64,000 nt of DNA from SIG607 sp045605385 (GTDB lineage: Bacteria; Bacillota; Clostridia; Oscillospirales; Acutalibacteraceae), in assembly GCA_045605385.1 (NCBI GenBank), contig JAZUPW010000017.1, positions 62,001-126,000 on the forward strand, in the 5' to 3' direction. A program made the position numbers and the translations under genes. This document shows positions 1 through 7,606 of the stretch, piece after piece. The notes under the pieces were generated by a model. The model was not told the DNA's origin, searched no databases, and worked only from the letters and a program-made list of their open reading frames with translations. How positions within the stretch are numbered: the first letter of the stretch is position 1; the number at the start of each line of letters is the position of its first letter.

Positions 1-3
1 ATA

Positions 4-2061
4 CTATTTATTTACCGATACAGTTTCGCTTCTTTGTGTTTTAAGAGCGTATTCTGCTTTCAGTTTCTTTTCGGTGTTGTGAATAACAGCAATAATCACA
101 GCAACCATAACAACCACAGCAACAAGTCCCGCAACAGCGGCGCTGATATTAAGAGAAGCGGCATCGGTAATTAGTGTACCAACAGTATATACAAAATACG
201 AAACAGTATAACCTACAGCCAATTGAAGTCCTATTCCGCCCCAAAGCCATTTAGCGCTCTTCATTTCTGCATTCATAGCGCCAATAGCGGCAAAACAAGG
301 CGGTGTGTAAAGGTTAAACATAAGATATGCAAGTGCGGCAACTTTTGTAATTGCCAAAATACCTGCCACCTCTGTTCCTGCGCCTTCCATAAGAGATAGT
401 TCCTCAGTATCAATAAGGTTTTCAAGGCCTACAAAACAAACGGCAAGAGTACCAACAACGTTTTCTTTTGCAATAAAGCCTGTAACAGCCGCTGCCGCCA
501 ACTGCCACGAAACAACGCCTACAACAGGCATAAGCAAATAAGCAAACGGCGCTGCAATGGAAGCAAGTATAGAAGAGTCAGCACTTTCGGCAACTGAGAA
601 GTTCCAGGTAAAACTCTGCATCAACTGTACTGCCATATTACAAAGAAGAATAATTGTTGCGGCTTTTACAATGTAAGCCCAACCACGGCTGCACATAGAC
701 TTAAACGCACCCCAGAAGGACGGCACCTTATATTCGGGAAGTTCTATAATAAAGAAAGATTTTCTTGCTTTATATCCCGTAATAAGGTTAATAAGCAACG
801 CACCAAGGAAAATAAGTGCAATTCCCGCAAAATACATTAAAGCGCTAACCCACCAGGCATTCTCAAAGAACACACCTGCAAACAGCGATATAACAGGGAT
901 TTTAGCGCCGCAAGGCATAAACGGAGCAAGCATTGCTGTAGCTCTGCGTTCGCGTTCGTTACGAATTGTACGGCTTGCCATTATTCCTGGAACAGCGCAT
1001 CCAATGGTTATAACAAACGGAATTACTGATTTTCCCGAAAGTCCAACCTTTTTGAAAATAGGATCAAGAACAACAGCCGCGCGGGACATATATCCGCAAT
1101 CTTCAAGAAGTGCAATAAGGAAATACATCACCATAACAAGCGGTAAGAATCCAACAACAGCCACTACGCCGCCTATAACACCGTCAACAAGAATAGCGGA
1201 AAGCAAAGGATTAGCATTTTCAAGCAACCCGCCAACAAAACTTTGAAACGTTTCTAAAAGCGGTACAAGTCCCGGAATAAAGGTGTCCCCTACTTCAACA
1301 CCTTCGGCAATCCAAGAGCCGAGAGTAGTTTGAGAAATATAAAACACAAGGAACATAACAACTGCAAAAATAGGAATACCAAGCCACTTATTTGTAATAA
1401 CGGCATCAATTTTATCGCCGATGTTTTTATCTTTGGTAAGAACCTTACGGGTTTCAACTTTTTTTACAATACCGTTAACAAACTCAAAACGTTTACGGTC
1501 TGCTGCTTCAACCATTACTTTATCGGTAAGGTCAATATCTTCCTGTGTGTAAGGTGCGGTTATATTTTTGCCAACCTGTTTAACAGCTTCTTCAATAAGA
1601 GTTTTTAAACCTTCTGCCAATGTAGAAACGGTTTTTACAACAGGACAGCCAAGTTGCCGTGATAGTGCATCAGCATCAATTTTGTTGCCTTTTTTCTTAC
1701 CAATATCACTTTTGTTAAGTGCAACGACAACAGGAATTCCAAGTTCTAAAAGTTGTGTGGTAAAGAAAAGACTACGGCTTAAATTATCGGCATCTACAAT
1801 GTTAATGATAACATCGGGGTTTTCATTCTTAACGTAAGAACTTGTAATACTTTCTTCGCTTGTAAATGGTGACATAGAATAAGCGCCGGGTAAGTCAACG
1901 GCAGTAATTTGTTCACCGCCTGTAAAGGCTTTTTTTATCGGGTGCTCTTTTTTATCTACGGTAACACCCGCCCAGTTACCAACTTTTTCATTTTGCCCCG
2001 TTAAGGCATTATACATAGTGGTTTTGCCGCTGTTAGGATTTCCTGTTAAAGCAATTCTCAT
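4..2061 (-). CDS. feoB: Ferrous iron transport protein B
   Basis: Inner-membrane Fe(II) importer with a cytosolic G-protein domain. The N-terminal 685-residue protein shows G1 GNPNSGKTT at residues 7-15, G3 DLPG at 56-59 and G4 NKSD at 116-119. The rest is a polytopic membrane region with the two Gate repeats expected for the family. The length is normal. The ATG at 2061 follows GGAG with good spacing. It lies 105 nt downstream of feoA on the same strand. The gap contains a third copy of the palindromic operator (2106-2121), so feoB may be under separate control as well as being read from the feoA promoter. Confidence 0.97.
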   Translation of the reverse strand: MRIALTGNPNSGKTTMYNALTGQNEKVGNWAGVTVDKKEHPIKKAFTGGEQITAVDLPGAYSMSPFTSEESITSSYVKNENPDVIINIVDADNLSRSLFFTTQLLELGIPVVVALNKSDIGKKKGNKIDADALSRQLGCPVVKTVSTLAEGLKTLIEEAVKQVGKNITAPYTQEDIDLTDKVMVEAADRKRFEFVNGIVKKVETRKVLTKDKNIGDKIDAVITNKWLGIPIFAVVMFLVFYISQTTLGSWIAEGVEVGDTFIPGLVPLLETFQSFVGGLLENANPLLSAILVDGVIGGVVAVVGFLPLVMVMYFLIALLEDCGYMSRAAVVLDPIFKKVGLSGKSVIPFVITIGCAVPGIMASRTIRNERERRATAMLAPFMPCGAKIPVISLFAGVFFENAWWVSALMYFAGIALIFLGALLINLITGYKARKSFFIIELPEYKVPSFWGAFKSMCSRGWAYIVKAATIILLCNMAVQLMQSFTWNFSVAESADSSILASIAAPFAYLLMPVVGVVSWQLAAAAVTGFIAKENVVGTLAVCFVGLENLIDTEELSLMEGAGTEVAGILAITKVAALAYLMFNLYTPPCFAAIGAMNAEMKSAKWLWGGIGLQLAVGYTVSYFVYTVGTLITDAASLNISAAVAGLVAVVVMVAVIIAVIHNTEKKLKAEYALKTQRSETVSVNK

Positions 2062-2105
2062 CTTTATTCTCCTTAAAAATATACAAATATTCTAACAAAT
2101 GACCA

Positions 2106-2121
2106 GTTAGCCGTTGCTAAC
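2106..2121. promoter_or_regulatory. Iron-box-like palindrome between feoA and feoB
   Basis: GTTAGC-CGTT-GCTAAC, the same 16-bp inverted repeat as the two copies upstream of feoA. No clear promoter is seen next to it. It could be an internal operator for feoB or an auxiliary site. The binding protein (DtxR/MntR-like) is inferred, not encoded in the window. Confidence 0.6.
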
Positions 2122-2166
2122 CAAATATCAAAAAAAGAAATCAGCAAACTTCTTTTCCCGTTAATG

Positions 2167-2382
2167 TCAATAAACAATAATGGCTTCAGCCAACTGATTA
2201 TCAATACTGTATCTGCCATCTTTTATAGAAACAATACAGGTACCTTTCAAGCGAGAAATTACAGTTATGGCTTCCCCACTGTAACAACCTAAGGAAAACA
2301 AGAAAGCATCTAGTTCTTCGTCAAAAGTTTCAATGCTTTTTATTATGTATTCTTTTCCCTCTTCTGCCGAAAGCAAAGTCAT
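2167..2382 (-). CDS. feoA: Ferrous iron transport protein A
   Basis: A 71-residue SH3-like FeoA protein thought to act on the FeoB G domain at the membrane. The sequence has the family pattern: an N-terminal hydrophobic strand, a central GCYSGEAITVISRLKG-like beta core, and a C-terminal LAEAIIVY-type strand. The ATG at 2382 follows GGAGG with a 7-nt spacer. It is the first gene of the feoA-feoB operon, downstream of a TTGACA-N17-TATAAT promoter and two operator palindromes, so repression by an iron-sensing regulator is likely. Confidence 0.93.
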   Translation of the reverse strand: MTLLSAEEGKEYIIKSIETFDEELDAFLFSLGCYSGEAITVISRLKGTCIVSIKDGRYSIDNQLAEAIIVY

Positions 2383-2401
2383 AACCAGACCTCCGTTTTA
2401 A

Positions 2402-2417
2402 GTTAGCACACGCTAAC
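2402..2417. promoter_or_regulatory. Feo operator palindrome 2
   Basis: GTTAGC-ACAC-GCTAAC, a perfect 6-bp arm inverted repeat with a 4-nt spacer, between the feoA promoter and the feoA ribosome binding site. It is identical in its arms to the copies at 2437 and 2106. Confidence 0.75.
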
Positions 2418-2431
2418 CAAACATTACAAAT

Positions 2432-2457
2432 ATACGGTTAGCGTTTGCTAACCGTAT
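2432..2457. promoter_or_regulatory. Feo operator palindrome 1 (extended)
   Basis: GTTAGC-GTTT-GCTAAC at 2437-2452, extended by ATACG/CGTAT on both sides to 11-bp perfect arms. It starts 3 bp beyond the -10 box, so it covers the expected transcription start, a position typical of a repressor. The arm sequence resembles DtxR/IdeR-type sites; the regulator is inferred. Confidence 0.78.
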
Positions 2458-2460
2458 ATT

Positions 2461-2489
2461 ATTATATACATATTGTAATATTTTGTCAA
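2461..2489 (-). promoter_or_regulatory. Promoter of feoAB
   Basis: TTGACA (2484-2489) and TATAAT (2461-2466) separated by exactly 17 bp on the minus strand. This is a perfect vegetative sigma-A promoter directly followed by the operator palindromes. Confidence 0.85.
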
Positions 2490-2501
2490 GACTTTTTTAA
2501 A

Positions 2502-2530
2502 AGAAAAACCTCTTTTTAATAAAAGAGGTT
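2502..2530 (-). terminator. Terminator after the gtrA-like gene
   Basis: A 10-bp stem (AACCTCTTTT / AAAAGAGGTT) with a 4-nt loop, followed by a T run on the minus strand just after the gtrA-like stop codon. Confidence 0.75.
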
Positions 2531-2538
2531 AAAAAATC

Positions 2539-2934
2539 TTATAGCGTATCTTCTTTATTGCGATAAACCACAAGTTTGCAAAACAAAAATTCCAATAAAA
2601 AATTAGAAATCATAGTTACGGCAAGAATTATGTAATCGTTAACCCCTGCCGTTTCGGCAAGATGCCCAAGCCAGGTAGAAAGCGGAGTAAAGGCAAGATA
2701 AAAACCAAACACCTTTGCCATAGCAACAGGAACGTTAGCAGCCGATTTAAAAGTGTATTTTCTGTTAAGTGTAAAATTCCAAAGTACCGAAAGTATTAAC
2801 GACAACAAATAAGCAGGCCAATAGCGCCATTTAAAAAGTTCGTTAAAAAGTGCAAAACTGCCAACCTGTATTATACCGGCCGATACCGAAAATAAAGTGA
2901 ATTTAATTAATTGAAAAAAAGATTTATTAGCCAT
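2539..2934 (-). CDS. GtrA-family membrane protein
   Basis: A 131-residue protein with four hydrophobic segments and the GtrA/DPMS-like pattern (LIKFTLFSVSAGIIQ at the start, a WNFTLNRKYTF motif after helix 2, and FLLEFLFCKLVVYR at the end). Family members are thought to help flip lipid-linked sugars across the membrane. I chose the ATG at 2934 because GGAG lies 9 nt upstream. A longer reading frame exists, but its extra N-terminus only overlaps the gene upstream. That gene ends 30 nt before, so the two probably form an operon. No glycosyltransferase is adjacent, so the substrate is unknown. Confidence 0.85.
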   Translation of the reverse strand: MANKSFFQLIKFTLFSVSAGIIQVGSFALFNELFKWRYWPAYLLSLILSVLWNFTLNRKYTFKSAANVPVAMAKVFGFYLAFTPLSTWLGHLAETAGVNDYIILAVTMISNFLLEFLFCKLVVYRNKEDTL

Positions 2935-2963
2935 AAAAGTATTCTCCGATAAAAAAATTAAAA

Positions 2964-3311
2964 TCAATGCCAGAATATGTAACCAAGCCCCATAAGAATA
3001 TAAAGAGGGCCAAAACAATATACCATAAACATTTCGGTATGCGGAACTTTTGTCTGAAAACAATCGGTTACGGCAAGACATTCAAACACGTAAGCCGCAG
3101 CACCGCAAAAATAGCCTATTGCTTTTAATATATTGTAATAACTGTGCCAGAAAAATGACGTTAAGAAAAACAACGCTGCAAGAACAACAAAAAGATTTCT
3201 CAGCACAAGAAAAGTGTAATCTATTTTCGGATGCAAACCTTCGGTTAATTCTTCTTTATCAGGTATAGTAGCATCAACGGTGTGCTTAATGGTTTCAAGT
3301 AGTTTAGGCAT
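2964..3311 (-). CDS. Small membrane protein, unknown
   Basis: A 115-residue protein from an ATG preceded by AAAGG. A hydrophilic N-terminus of about 30 residues is followed by three to four hydrophobic helices (FLVLRNLFVVLAALFFL, an ILKAIGYFCGAAAYVFEC-like segment, and a C-terminal VYCFGPLYILMGLGYIF). I do not recognise a family. It sits directly upstream of the gtrA-like gene, so a shared envelope role is plausible but unproven. Confidence 0.7.
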   Translation of the reverse strand: MPKLLETIKHTVDATIPDKEELTEGLHPKIDYTFLVLRNLFVVLAALFFLTSFFWHSYYNILKAIGYFCGAAAYVFECLAVTDCFQTKVPHTEMFMVYCFGPLYILMGLGYIFWH

Positions 3312-3362
3312 ATTATAATAATCCTTTCGCATTAAAAACATTTGCCGAACATTATATAATTC

Positions 3363-3391
3363 ATTATAACATAATAACAAAAAAGCTGCAA
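3363..3391 (-). promoter_or_regulatory. Promoter of the small membrane protein/gtrA pair
   Basis: TTGCAG (3386-3391), 17-bp spacer, TATAAT (3363-3368) on the minus strand. It resembles the cassette promoters further right, but without their leader or palindrome array. Confidence 0.65.
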
Positions 3392-3459
3392 TAATTTTTA
3401 CATAGCAAAAGAATTTTAATAACTGTCATACTATAAAATTTTTAAGCTGAATACAAACA

Positions 3460-3489
3460 AAAATCCGTCCTCAAATGAGAACGGATTTT
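3460..3489 (-). terminator. Terminator of the distal cassette (YcxB-like)
   Basis: A hairpin with arms AAAATCCGT / ACGGATTTT plus an inner CTC/GAG stem. On the minus strand it directly follows the conserved 3' module at 3494-3543. Confidence 0.7.
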
Positions 3490-3493
3490 CGTT

Positions 3494-3543
3494 TGGGAGT
3501 TTTGAACTTAGTGGCACGAATGAAAGGGCTCTGAAAACCGGGA
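3494..3543 (-). repeat. Cassette 3' module, type 2, copy b
   Basis: On the minus strand it reads GGTTTTCAGAG, then ATTCGTGCCACTAAGTTC, ending AAAACTCCC. It is closely related to the copies after the genes at 4395 and 8580. It lies directly after the YcxB-like stop codon and before a hairpin terminator. It marks the left (tRNA-distal) edge of the cassette array. Confidence 0.75.
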
Positions 3544-3549
3544 ATTATC

Positions 3550-4095
3550 TTAATATATATCAATATTTGAACATTTAGTCTTTATAAATTCAAAGAATTC
3601 GTTATACTGCTCATTTGACTCAAAACAAGAAAAGGGTAATATGTACGACATAATATTGTTCACATGAATATAAAATACTTTGTTGTCAACAACACTTACT
3701 CTTTCAATAGCTGAATATTTTTGTTCGGTCCTATTATCGGGTGTTGTTTCTATAAAAACATCTTCGTAAAACTCAATGACAGCCGAAGGAGAATATCCCA
3801 TTTTCCCTTTTTTCTTTAGACTTTTTAAATGACTTTTTAAGGATAAAACAAATAACGGAGAGAGCAATAACTCAAATATAATCAATAAAATTGCCATTGG
3901 AATTATTCCAATAAAAGAATCAAAAGTGAAATTGCCTCCATACAACGAGATAAAAATATATACTCCAATAATTACAGCAAAAACAACTCTAAAAGTTGTC
4001 ATCTGCTTTTTTCCATAATGTGACCGCAACATCCAAAACTTGTTATAATCCAAATAATCCTGATCGCTGGTATTTACATTAAATTGAAATTTCAT
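3550..4095 (-). CDS. YcxB-like membrane protein
   Basis: A 181-residue protein. A soluble N-terminus (MKFQFNVNTSDQDYLDYN) is followed by two membrane helices (about residues 35-52 and 60-88) and a C-terminal beta-rich domain with the pattern VIEFYEDVFIE...YSAIERVSVVDNKVFYIHVN typical of YcxB-like proteins (function unknown). The ATG at 4095 follows AAAGGAG. It is the tRNA-distal gene of the cassette array, with its own promoter (4116-4144), 3' module and terminator. A second YcxB-like gene is the tRNA-proximal unit (10141), but the two are clearly divergent. Confidence 0.82.
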   Translation of the reverse strand: MKFQFNVNTSDQDYLDYNKFWMLRSHYGKKQMTTFRVVFAVIIGVYIFISLYGGNFTFDSFIGIIPMAILLIIFELLLSPLFVLSLKSHLKSLKKKGKMGYSPSAVIEFYEDVFIETTPDNRTEQKYSAIERVSVVDNKVFYIHVNNIMSYILPFSCFESNEQYNEFFEFIKTKCSNIDIY

Positions 4096-4115
4096 ATTAT
4101 CACTCCTTTGAATGT

Positions 4116-4144
4116 ATTATAGCATAAAAGTGGTGATAAATCAA
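4116..4144 (-). promoter_or_regulatory. Cassette promoter of the YcxB-like gene
   Basis: TTGATT (4139-4144), 17 bp, TATAAT (4116-4121), then a leader with AAAGGAGTG before the ATG. The same architecture precedes every unit in this region. Confidence 0.8.
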
Positions 4145-4300
4145 TGCGGAGCATTGTATCTCATCAATTCCGCAGGAATTGCATATCATCAAAACGAAGG
4201 TTTGTATATCATCAAGCCGACAGAGATACACACCTACGGTGTGATAAGATACAACACGGCAAAGACGTGTTGATGATATACCAAGCCTGTCGGCTTGGAT
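4141..4300. repeat. Palindrome array 1
   Basis: A run of small hairpins (for example AATTCCGCAGGAATT, CACCTACGGTG, AACACGGCAAAGACGTGTT, CCAAGCCTGTCGGCTTGG) joined by ATCATC/GATGAT-like spacer words. It lies between the upstream promoter and the terminator of the neighbouring unit. An 85-codon open frame crossing it is composed of repeat sequence and is not a gene. Confidence 0.75.
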
Positions 4301-4302
4301 AA

Positions 4303-4334
4303 AAAAAATCTCGTTCAAGAGAACGAGAGTTTTT
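4303..4334 (-). terminator. Cassette terminator after the gene at 4395
   Basis: Stem TCTCGTTC / GAACGAGA with loop AAGA. On the minus strand it is followed by a run of T. It directly follows the type 2 module. Confidence 0.75.
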
Positions 4335-4389
4335 TGGTGTTTTGAACTTAGTGACACGAATAAAATATGTCTGAAAACTGAGAATTTTC
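4335..4389 (-). repeat. Cassette 3' module, type 2, copy a
   Basis: The minus strand reads GTTTTCAGAC, ATTCGTGTCACTAAGTTC and ends AAAACACCA just before the terminator. It starts a few bases after the stop codon of the membrane protein gene. Confidence 0.75.
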
Positions 4390-4394
4390 ATTAA

Positions 4395-4781
4395 TTATTG
4401 TGTGCGTTTACTGTGTACCCACGAAATTGAGCTATAAGAAACAAATCCAAGACATATTCCTACGTTGAAATTTTGGAAGCCGCTAATAACAAAAGATAAA
4501 GCCCCTATAATTGCATAAATACTGAAAATTATTGTAGCAATCAATTCAAATAAATTCAGAAACCACTCAGGACACATAGAGTTTTTAACTTGAATAAATA
4601 CAACTAAAAAAATACCAAAGAAACCAATTACAGATACTATCGGGGTTGCCATCATTAAATTTATTTTATCTGGCGATGTTCCAAATAAGACAAATAGCAG
4701 ATACATAAGTAAAGCAATTGCCATTGGAATAATTAAAGATAACTTTTTATTTGCAAACATTTTATCAAGTATTTTTCTCAT
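4395..4781 (-). CDS. Small membrane protein, unknown (cassette gene)
   Basis: A 128-residue protein with four predicted membrane helices (LIIPMAIALLMYLLFVLFG, TPIVSVIGFFGIFLVVFIQV, LIATIIFSIYAIIGALSFVI and a weaker C-terminal one). I recognise no family. The ATG at 4781 follows AAGGCGGTG, the ribosome-binding sequence shared by several cassette genes. A 17-codon upstream extension would run into the promoter and was rejected. It has its own promoter, 3' module and terminator. Confidence 0.75.
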   Translation of the reverse strand: MRKILDKMFANKKLSLIIPMAIALLMYLLFVLFGTSPDKINLMMATPIVSVIGFFGIFLVVFIQVKNSMCPEWFLNLFELIATIIFSIYAIIGALSFVISGFQNFNVGICLGFVSYSSISWVHSKRTQ

Positions 4782-4803
4782 TAAATACCACCGCCTTGAA
4801 TGT

Positions 4804-4832
4804 ATTATAGCATAAAAGCAGCGGAGGGGCAA
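4804..4832 (-). promoter_or_regulatory. Cassette promoter of the membrane protein gene
   Basis: TTGCCC (4827-4832), 17 bp, TATAAT (4804-4809), then ACATTCAAGGCGGTG. The leader is only about 15-20 nt. Confidence 0.82.
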
Positions 4833-4835
4833 GGG

Positions 4836-5012
4836 AAAATGAAATATGGCTTCGCCATATGAAATAATCCTTGCGGATTATGAAATATTTTGCCGTTGGC
4901 AAAATGTGAAATATAATTCGTTCCTTCATATGCCGTAGGCATATTTCATACGCGAAGCGTATTTCATATTGCGTAGCAATATTTCACTCGTTCCAACGGA
5001 ACGAATTTCATT
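4836..5012. repeat. Palindrome array 2 (TGAAAT spacers)
   Basis: Seven to eight short hairpins (such as ATGGCTTCGCCAT, AATCCTTGCGGATT, TTTTGCCGTTGGCAAAA, TACGCGAAGCGTA) separated by the word TGAAAT in the left half and its complement ATTTCA in the right half. The whole array is therefore one large branched inverted repeat centred near 4930. Confidence 0.85.
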
Positions 5013-5053
5013 GAAAAAGAAAAGACACGCTGTAAAGCGTGTCTTTCTTTTTC
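5013..5053 (-). terminator. Cassette terminator after the MFS gene
   Basis: A long stem with core AAGACACGC / GCGTGTCTT and A-rich/T-rich flanks, loop TGTAAA. It abuts the CACCA end of the type 1 module. Confidence 0.8.
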
Positions 5054-5100
5054 TGGTGCCGACACTCAAAATGGAACCGGTCTAAAAACCTTAGATTTTC
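5054..5100 (-). repeat. Cassette 3' module, type 1 (tRNA-3'-end-like), copy a
   Basis: On the minus strand it contains ACCGGTTC, 12 nt, CGGCACCA. The adjacent tRNA-Leu 3' end has the same two blocks at the same spacing; over 28 aligned ungapped positions 19 are identical. The T-stem partner strand is not complementary, so this is tRNA-like sequence rather than a functional tRNA end. Confidence 0.8.
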
Positions 5101-5108
5101 TCAAACAA

Positions 5109-6296
5109 TTACGTTGTTATTTGTTCTTTTTTGTTAAAAATAAAGGTGGTACCAAGGCCTATTGCGCCAATTGAGGCCCACAAAATATATACCGTATTCC
5201 AACCGACGTTGCTCATAACATTGGCAAAAAGCAAATTTGCCAATGCCGCAGCAATATAACCAATACAATCAATCACACCATTGACACTTGAAACTCTGCC
5301 GGTTTTACCAAGGCTTGGTATATAAATGCTCCAAAGCAACGCCGAAGTACACGACATAGACATCAGTGCAACCGCTAATAGCGCTATGCTCATCCATTTG
5401 TTAGGCGAAACAATAAGCAATTCAAACATAACAGTAGTGATAGAAAAGGACACTCTCATCATTGGAATATCCTTCTCTTTAATTGCACGAAAAATAGCAA
5501 GTGCAATAAAAGGCATAAACGAACGACAAATCGAGATTGCCGAATATAACAAATTTGCGTTTTCTTTTGAAAATCCAAGCGGTACTGTTAAAAATGTTGT
5601 CAACCACTGGCTAATAGATGCCGCAGATATTTCGACAAGACAAGCGACGATTATATAAAATGTTATATTTTCGATTTTAAAAACCGCGAGAAAAGAGGTC
5701 ACTCCTTTAACTTCGGTTTTAATATAACTTATAAAACCTTTTGCCTCCATAACAGAAAATACGATATGTGCAAAAAAACCGAGCACAACGGCAATAGCGC
5801 CAGCAAAGATAAAAACTAGGTTCCATCCGTTAATCAAAGCAAAAACACTTGCAACTAACGGACCTACAAAAGAAGAAAATGAAAAGAAAACACAAATAAG
5901 ACGTGCATGATTTGGACACGTATTTTCTGAAATGATTTTCATTAACGGGCCGCGCAGCATTGAAAGGGCAAAACCAAAACAGGCAAAACAAACAATTTGA
6001 AGGATTTCCCCCTCTACAAACGGGAAAACCATAAACGAACCACCAGAAATAAATAGCCCTATGCTTACCATATTTTTAGGTGAGAAAAAGTCCCCCAAAA
6101 AACCATTTACAAGTTGACCTGCTGCATATAAGAGCATATATGTTGACGAAAGATTAGCAATATGTTCAACCGAAAAATCGCCGGTCAAAAGCAAAGTTGG
6201 AGTTAAAACGCTTAAAATATGTCTTAAATAGTAATTGACAATATATGTAAATATACAAGTCGAGCCAATAACGGTTGCCTTTTTTATTTCTTTCAA
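5109..6296 (-). CDS. MFS transporter (cassette gene)
   Basis: A 395-residue, 12-helix major facilitator protein. The motif after helix 2 (YAAGQLVNGFLGDFFSPKN) resembles the organophosphate:phosphate antiporter branch (GlpT/UhpC type), but the substrate cannot be read from sequence. I chose a TTG start at 6296, 9 nt after AGGAG; the ATG at 6305 abuts the ribosome binding site. It has its own strong promoter (6335-6363), a tRNA-like 3' module and a terminator. It is one of seven same-strand single-gene units downstream of tRNA-Leu. Confidence 0.85.
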   Translation of the reverse strand: MKEIKKATVIGSTCIFTYIVNYYLRHILSVLTPTLLLTGDFSVEHIANLSSTYMLLYAAGQLVNGFLGDFFSPKNMVSIGLFISGGSFMVFPFVEGEILQIVCFACFGFALSMLRGPLMKIISENTCPNHARLICVFFSFSSFVGPLVASVFALINGWNLVFIFAGAIAVVLGFFAHIVFSVMEAKGFISYIKTEVKGVTSFLAVFKIENITFYIIVACLVEISAASISQWLTTFLTVPLGFSKENANLLYSAISICRSFMPFIALAIFRAIKEKDIPMMRVSFSITTVMFELLIVSPNKWMSIALLAVALMSMSCTSALLWSIYIPSLGKTGRVSSVNGVIDCIGYIAAALANLLFANVMSNVGWNTVYILWASIGAIGLGTTFIFNKKEQITT

Positions 6297-6334
6297 GAAA
6301 ATCATCTCCTATTTGTTATAACGGCATGTGCAGT

Positions 6335-6363
6335 ATTATAGCATAAAAGCGGTGGAGGTGCAA
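6335..6363 (-). promoter_or_regulatory. Cassette promoter of the MFS gene
   Basis: TTGCAC (6358-6363), 17 bp, TATAAT (6335-6340). From -35 to -10 it is nearly identical to the promoter at 10784. Confidence 0.82.
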
Positions 6364-6445
6364 TACTTTTTCACTATTCACTATTACTTATTACTTCCAA
6401 AAAACCCGAATGCGAAGTTTAGTGAAGAGTGAAAAGTGAAAAAGT
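6364..6445. repeat. Simple-repeat inverted array (GTGAAAA-type)
   Basis: Short near-tandem words (TTCACTATTCACTATTAC on the left, AGTGAAGAGTGAAAAGTGAA on the right) that are mutually complementary, with CCCGAATGCGAAG in the middle. It closely parallels the sequence just downstream of tRNA-Leu at 10813-10906. Confidence 0.8.
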
Positions 6446-6478
6446 AAAATCCCGAACGCTTTCGCATTCGGGATTTTT
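6446..6478 (-). terminator. Cassette terminator after the PHP gene
   Basis: Stem AAAATCCCGAA(C/T)GC with loop TTTC. On the minus strand it begins immediately after CACCA, as the terminator after tRNA-Leu does. Confidence 0.8.
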
Positions 6479-6522
6479 GGTGCCGACACTCAAAATGGAA
6501 CCAGTCGAAAAACCTGATTTTC
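6478..6522 (-). repeat. Cassette 3' module, type 1, copy b
   Basis: Minus strand ACTGGTTC, 12 nt, CGGCACCA, preceded by GAAAATCAGGTTTTTCG. One substitution separates it from copy a in the T-loop-like block. Confidence 0.8.
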
Positions 6523-6545
6523 TTTACTAAATACATTCTTCAGAA

Positions 6546-7343
6546 CTATTTTAATATAAATTTATCCTCTTCAGTTAACTCAAGCAGAGTAACTGCCTTT
6601 TCAAATATTCCTTTTGCTTTACTAAAGATTTCCGGGTGATGCGCATCGCTACCCAAATAGAATTTACAATCGCATTCCTTGGCAATCCTGTATATTTTTA
6701 AAACGGTGTCTGTCTCATCGTCTTGAAAATTCATATCTGATGCATTAAGTTCTATTCCAACGCCAAGTTTTGCTGCGCGGCTGAAAAGTGCCTTCATTTC
6801 ATCTTCTGGTATTAACCTCAAAACTTCAAGGTATTCTTCTCTTGTCGGAGCAATCAACCCACAAGTCAAATGCGCAATACCTACCTTATGAAACGGTAAA
6901 TTCATATCAAGCACCGCCGCAAAGCGTTTCACCCAGGCTTTTGCTCTATTCGCCGTACTTGATACTTCATCTTCGGATAAGGTATACCCTTTCATATGAA
7001 AATGTGTTGTAGGGATGACTATAAAATCGAACAAATCGTATCTTTCTTTAGAAAGGCCCAATGTCAAAGAACGATTAAGCTCAGTTTCGCAACCAAACAG
7101 AAACCGTATTCCTTCGCACTGTGGCAACGGTTTTGCCGCCTCAATATGTCCATAGTCTTGTTTAGAATACCATTCTGATGCGCCTTCCACCGTTTCATCC
7201 CAAAAATGGTCGGTTAAACATATGGTATTTAGCCCATTTTCTTTGGCATAGCGTAAAATTCTATCGTTTGTTTGTTCCGGATCTTTGGAACACGAAGAAA
7301 TATGTGAATGTATATGCAAATCATTATCAACAACATAGTTCAT
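6546..7343 (-). CDS. PHP-domain metal-dependent hydrolase (cassette gene)
   Basis: A 265-residue PHP phosphoesterase related to histidinol phosphatase-type enzymes. Metal-ligand motifs are visible: DLHIHSH near the N-terminus, CLTDHF about 40 residues later, an H-x-T motif (HLTCG), and LGSDAHHPE near the C-terminus. The substrate is unknown; a phosphorylated small molecule is likely. The ATG at 7343 follows AAGGCGGTG. The 56-codon upstream extension runs through promoter and palindromes and was rejected. It is an independent unit with its own promoter, a type 1 3' module and a terminator. Confidence 0.85.
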   Translation of the reverse strand: MNYVVDNDLHIHSHISSCSKDPEQTNDRILRYAKENGLNTICLTDHFWDETVEGASEWYSKQDYGHIEAAKPLPQCEGIRFLFGCETELNRSLTLGLSKERYDLFDFIVIPTTHFHMKGYTLSEDEVSSTANRAKAWVKRFAAVLDMNLPFHKVGIAHLTCGLIAPTREEYLEVLRLIPEDEMKALFSRAAKLGVGIELNASDMNFQDDETDTVLKIYRIAKECDCKFYLGSDAHHPEIFSKAKGIFEKAVTLLELTEEDKFILK

Positions 7344-7364
7344 TTTTTTCACCGCCTTAGGTGT

Positions 7365-7393
7365 ATTATACCATAAAAGCGGAAAAGTGGCAA
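7365..7393 (-). promoter_or_regulatory. Cassette promoter of the PHP gene
   Basis: TTGCCA (7388-7393), 17 bp, TATAAT (7365-7370; the preceding bases differ slightly from the other copies), then a leader ending AAGGCGGTG. Confidence 0.8.
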
Positions 7394-7570
7394 GGGATAA
7401 TGATATATCGCTAACGCGATATGATATACGACTTGCGTCGTATGATATATTTGCGTTGCAAATATGATATAATATCCGTTCCTTCATATGCCAAAGGCAT
7501 ATATCATCCACCGCAGGTGGACATCATATCGAAGATATATCACCCGTTCCGACGAGGAACGGATATCATT
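7394..7570. repeat. Palindrome array 3 (TGATAT spacers)
   Basis: Hairpins such as ATATCGCTAACGCGATAT, TACGACTTGCGTCGTA and ATTTGCGTTGCAAAT, linked by ATGATAT on the left and ATATCAT on the right around a centre near 7480. The architecture and the central CGTTCCTTCATATGCC match array 2, but with a different spacer word. Confidence 0.85.
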
Positions 7571-7606
7571 GAAAAAACCTCTTTACTTTCGTAAAGAGGT
7601 TTTTTC
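7571..7606 (-). terminator. Cassette terminator after the gene at 7658
   Basis: A perfect 16-bp stem with core ACCTCTTTAC / GTAAAGAGGT, loop TTTC and T-rich flanks. Confidence 0.85.

Noticed and set aside
4100..4357. An 85-codon open frame between the YcxB-like and membrane protein genes
   Set aside because: It consists entirely of palindrome array and terminator sequence and has no ribosome binding site.
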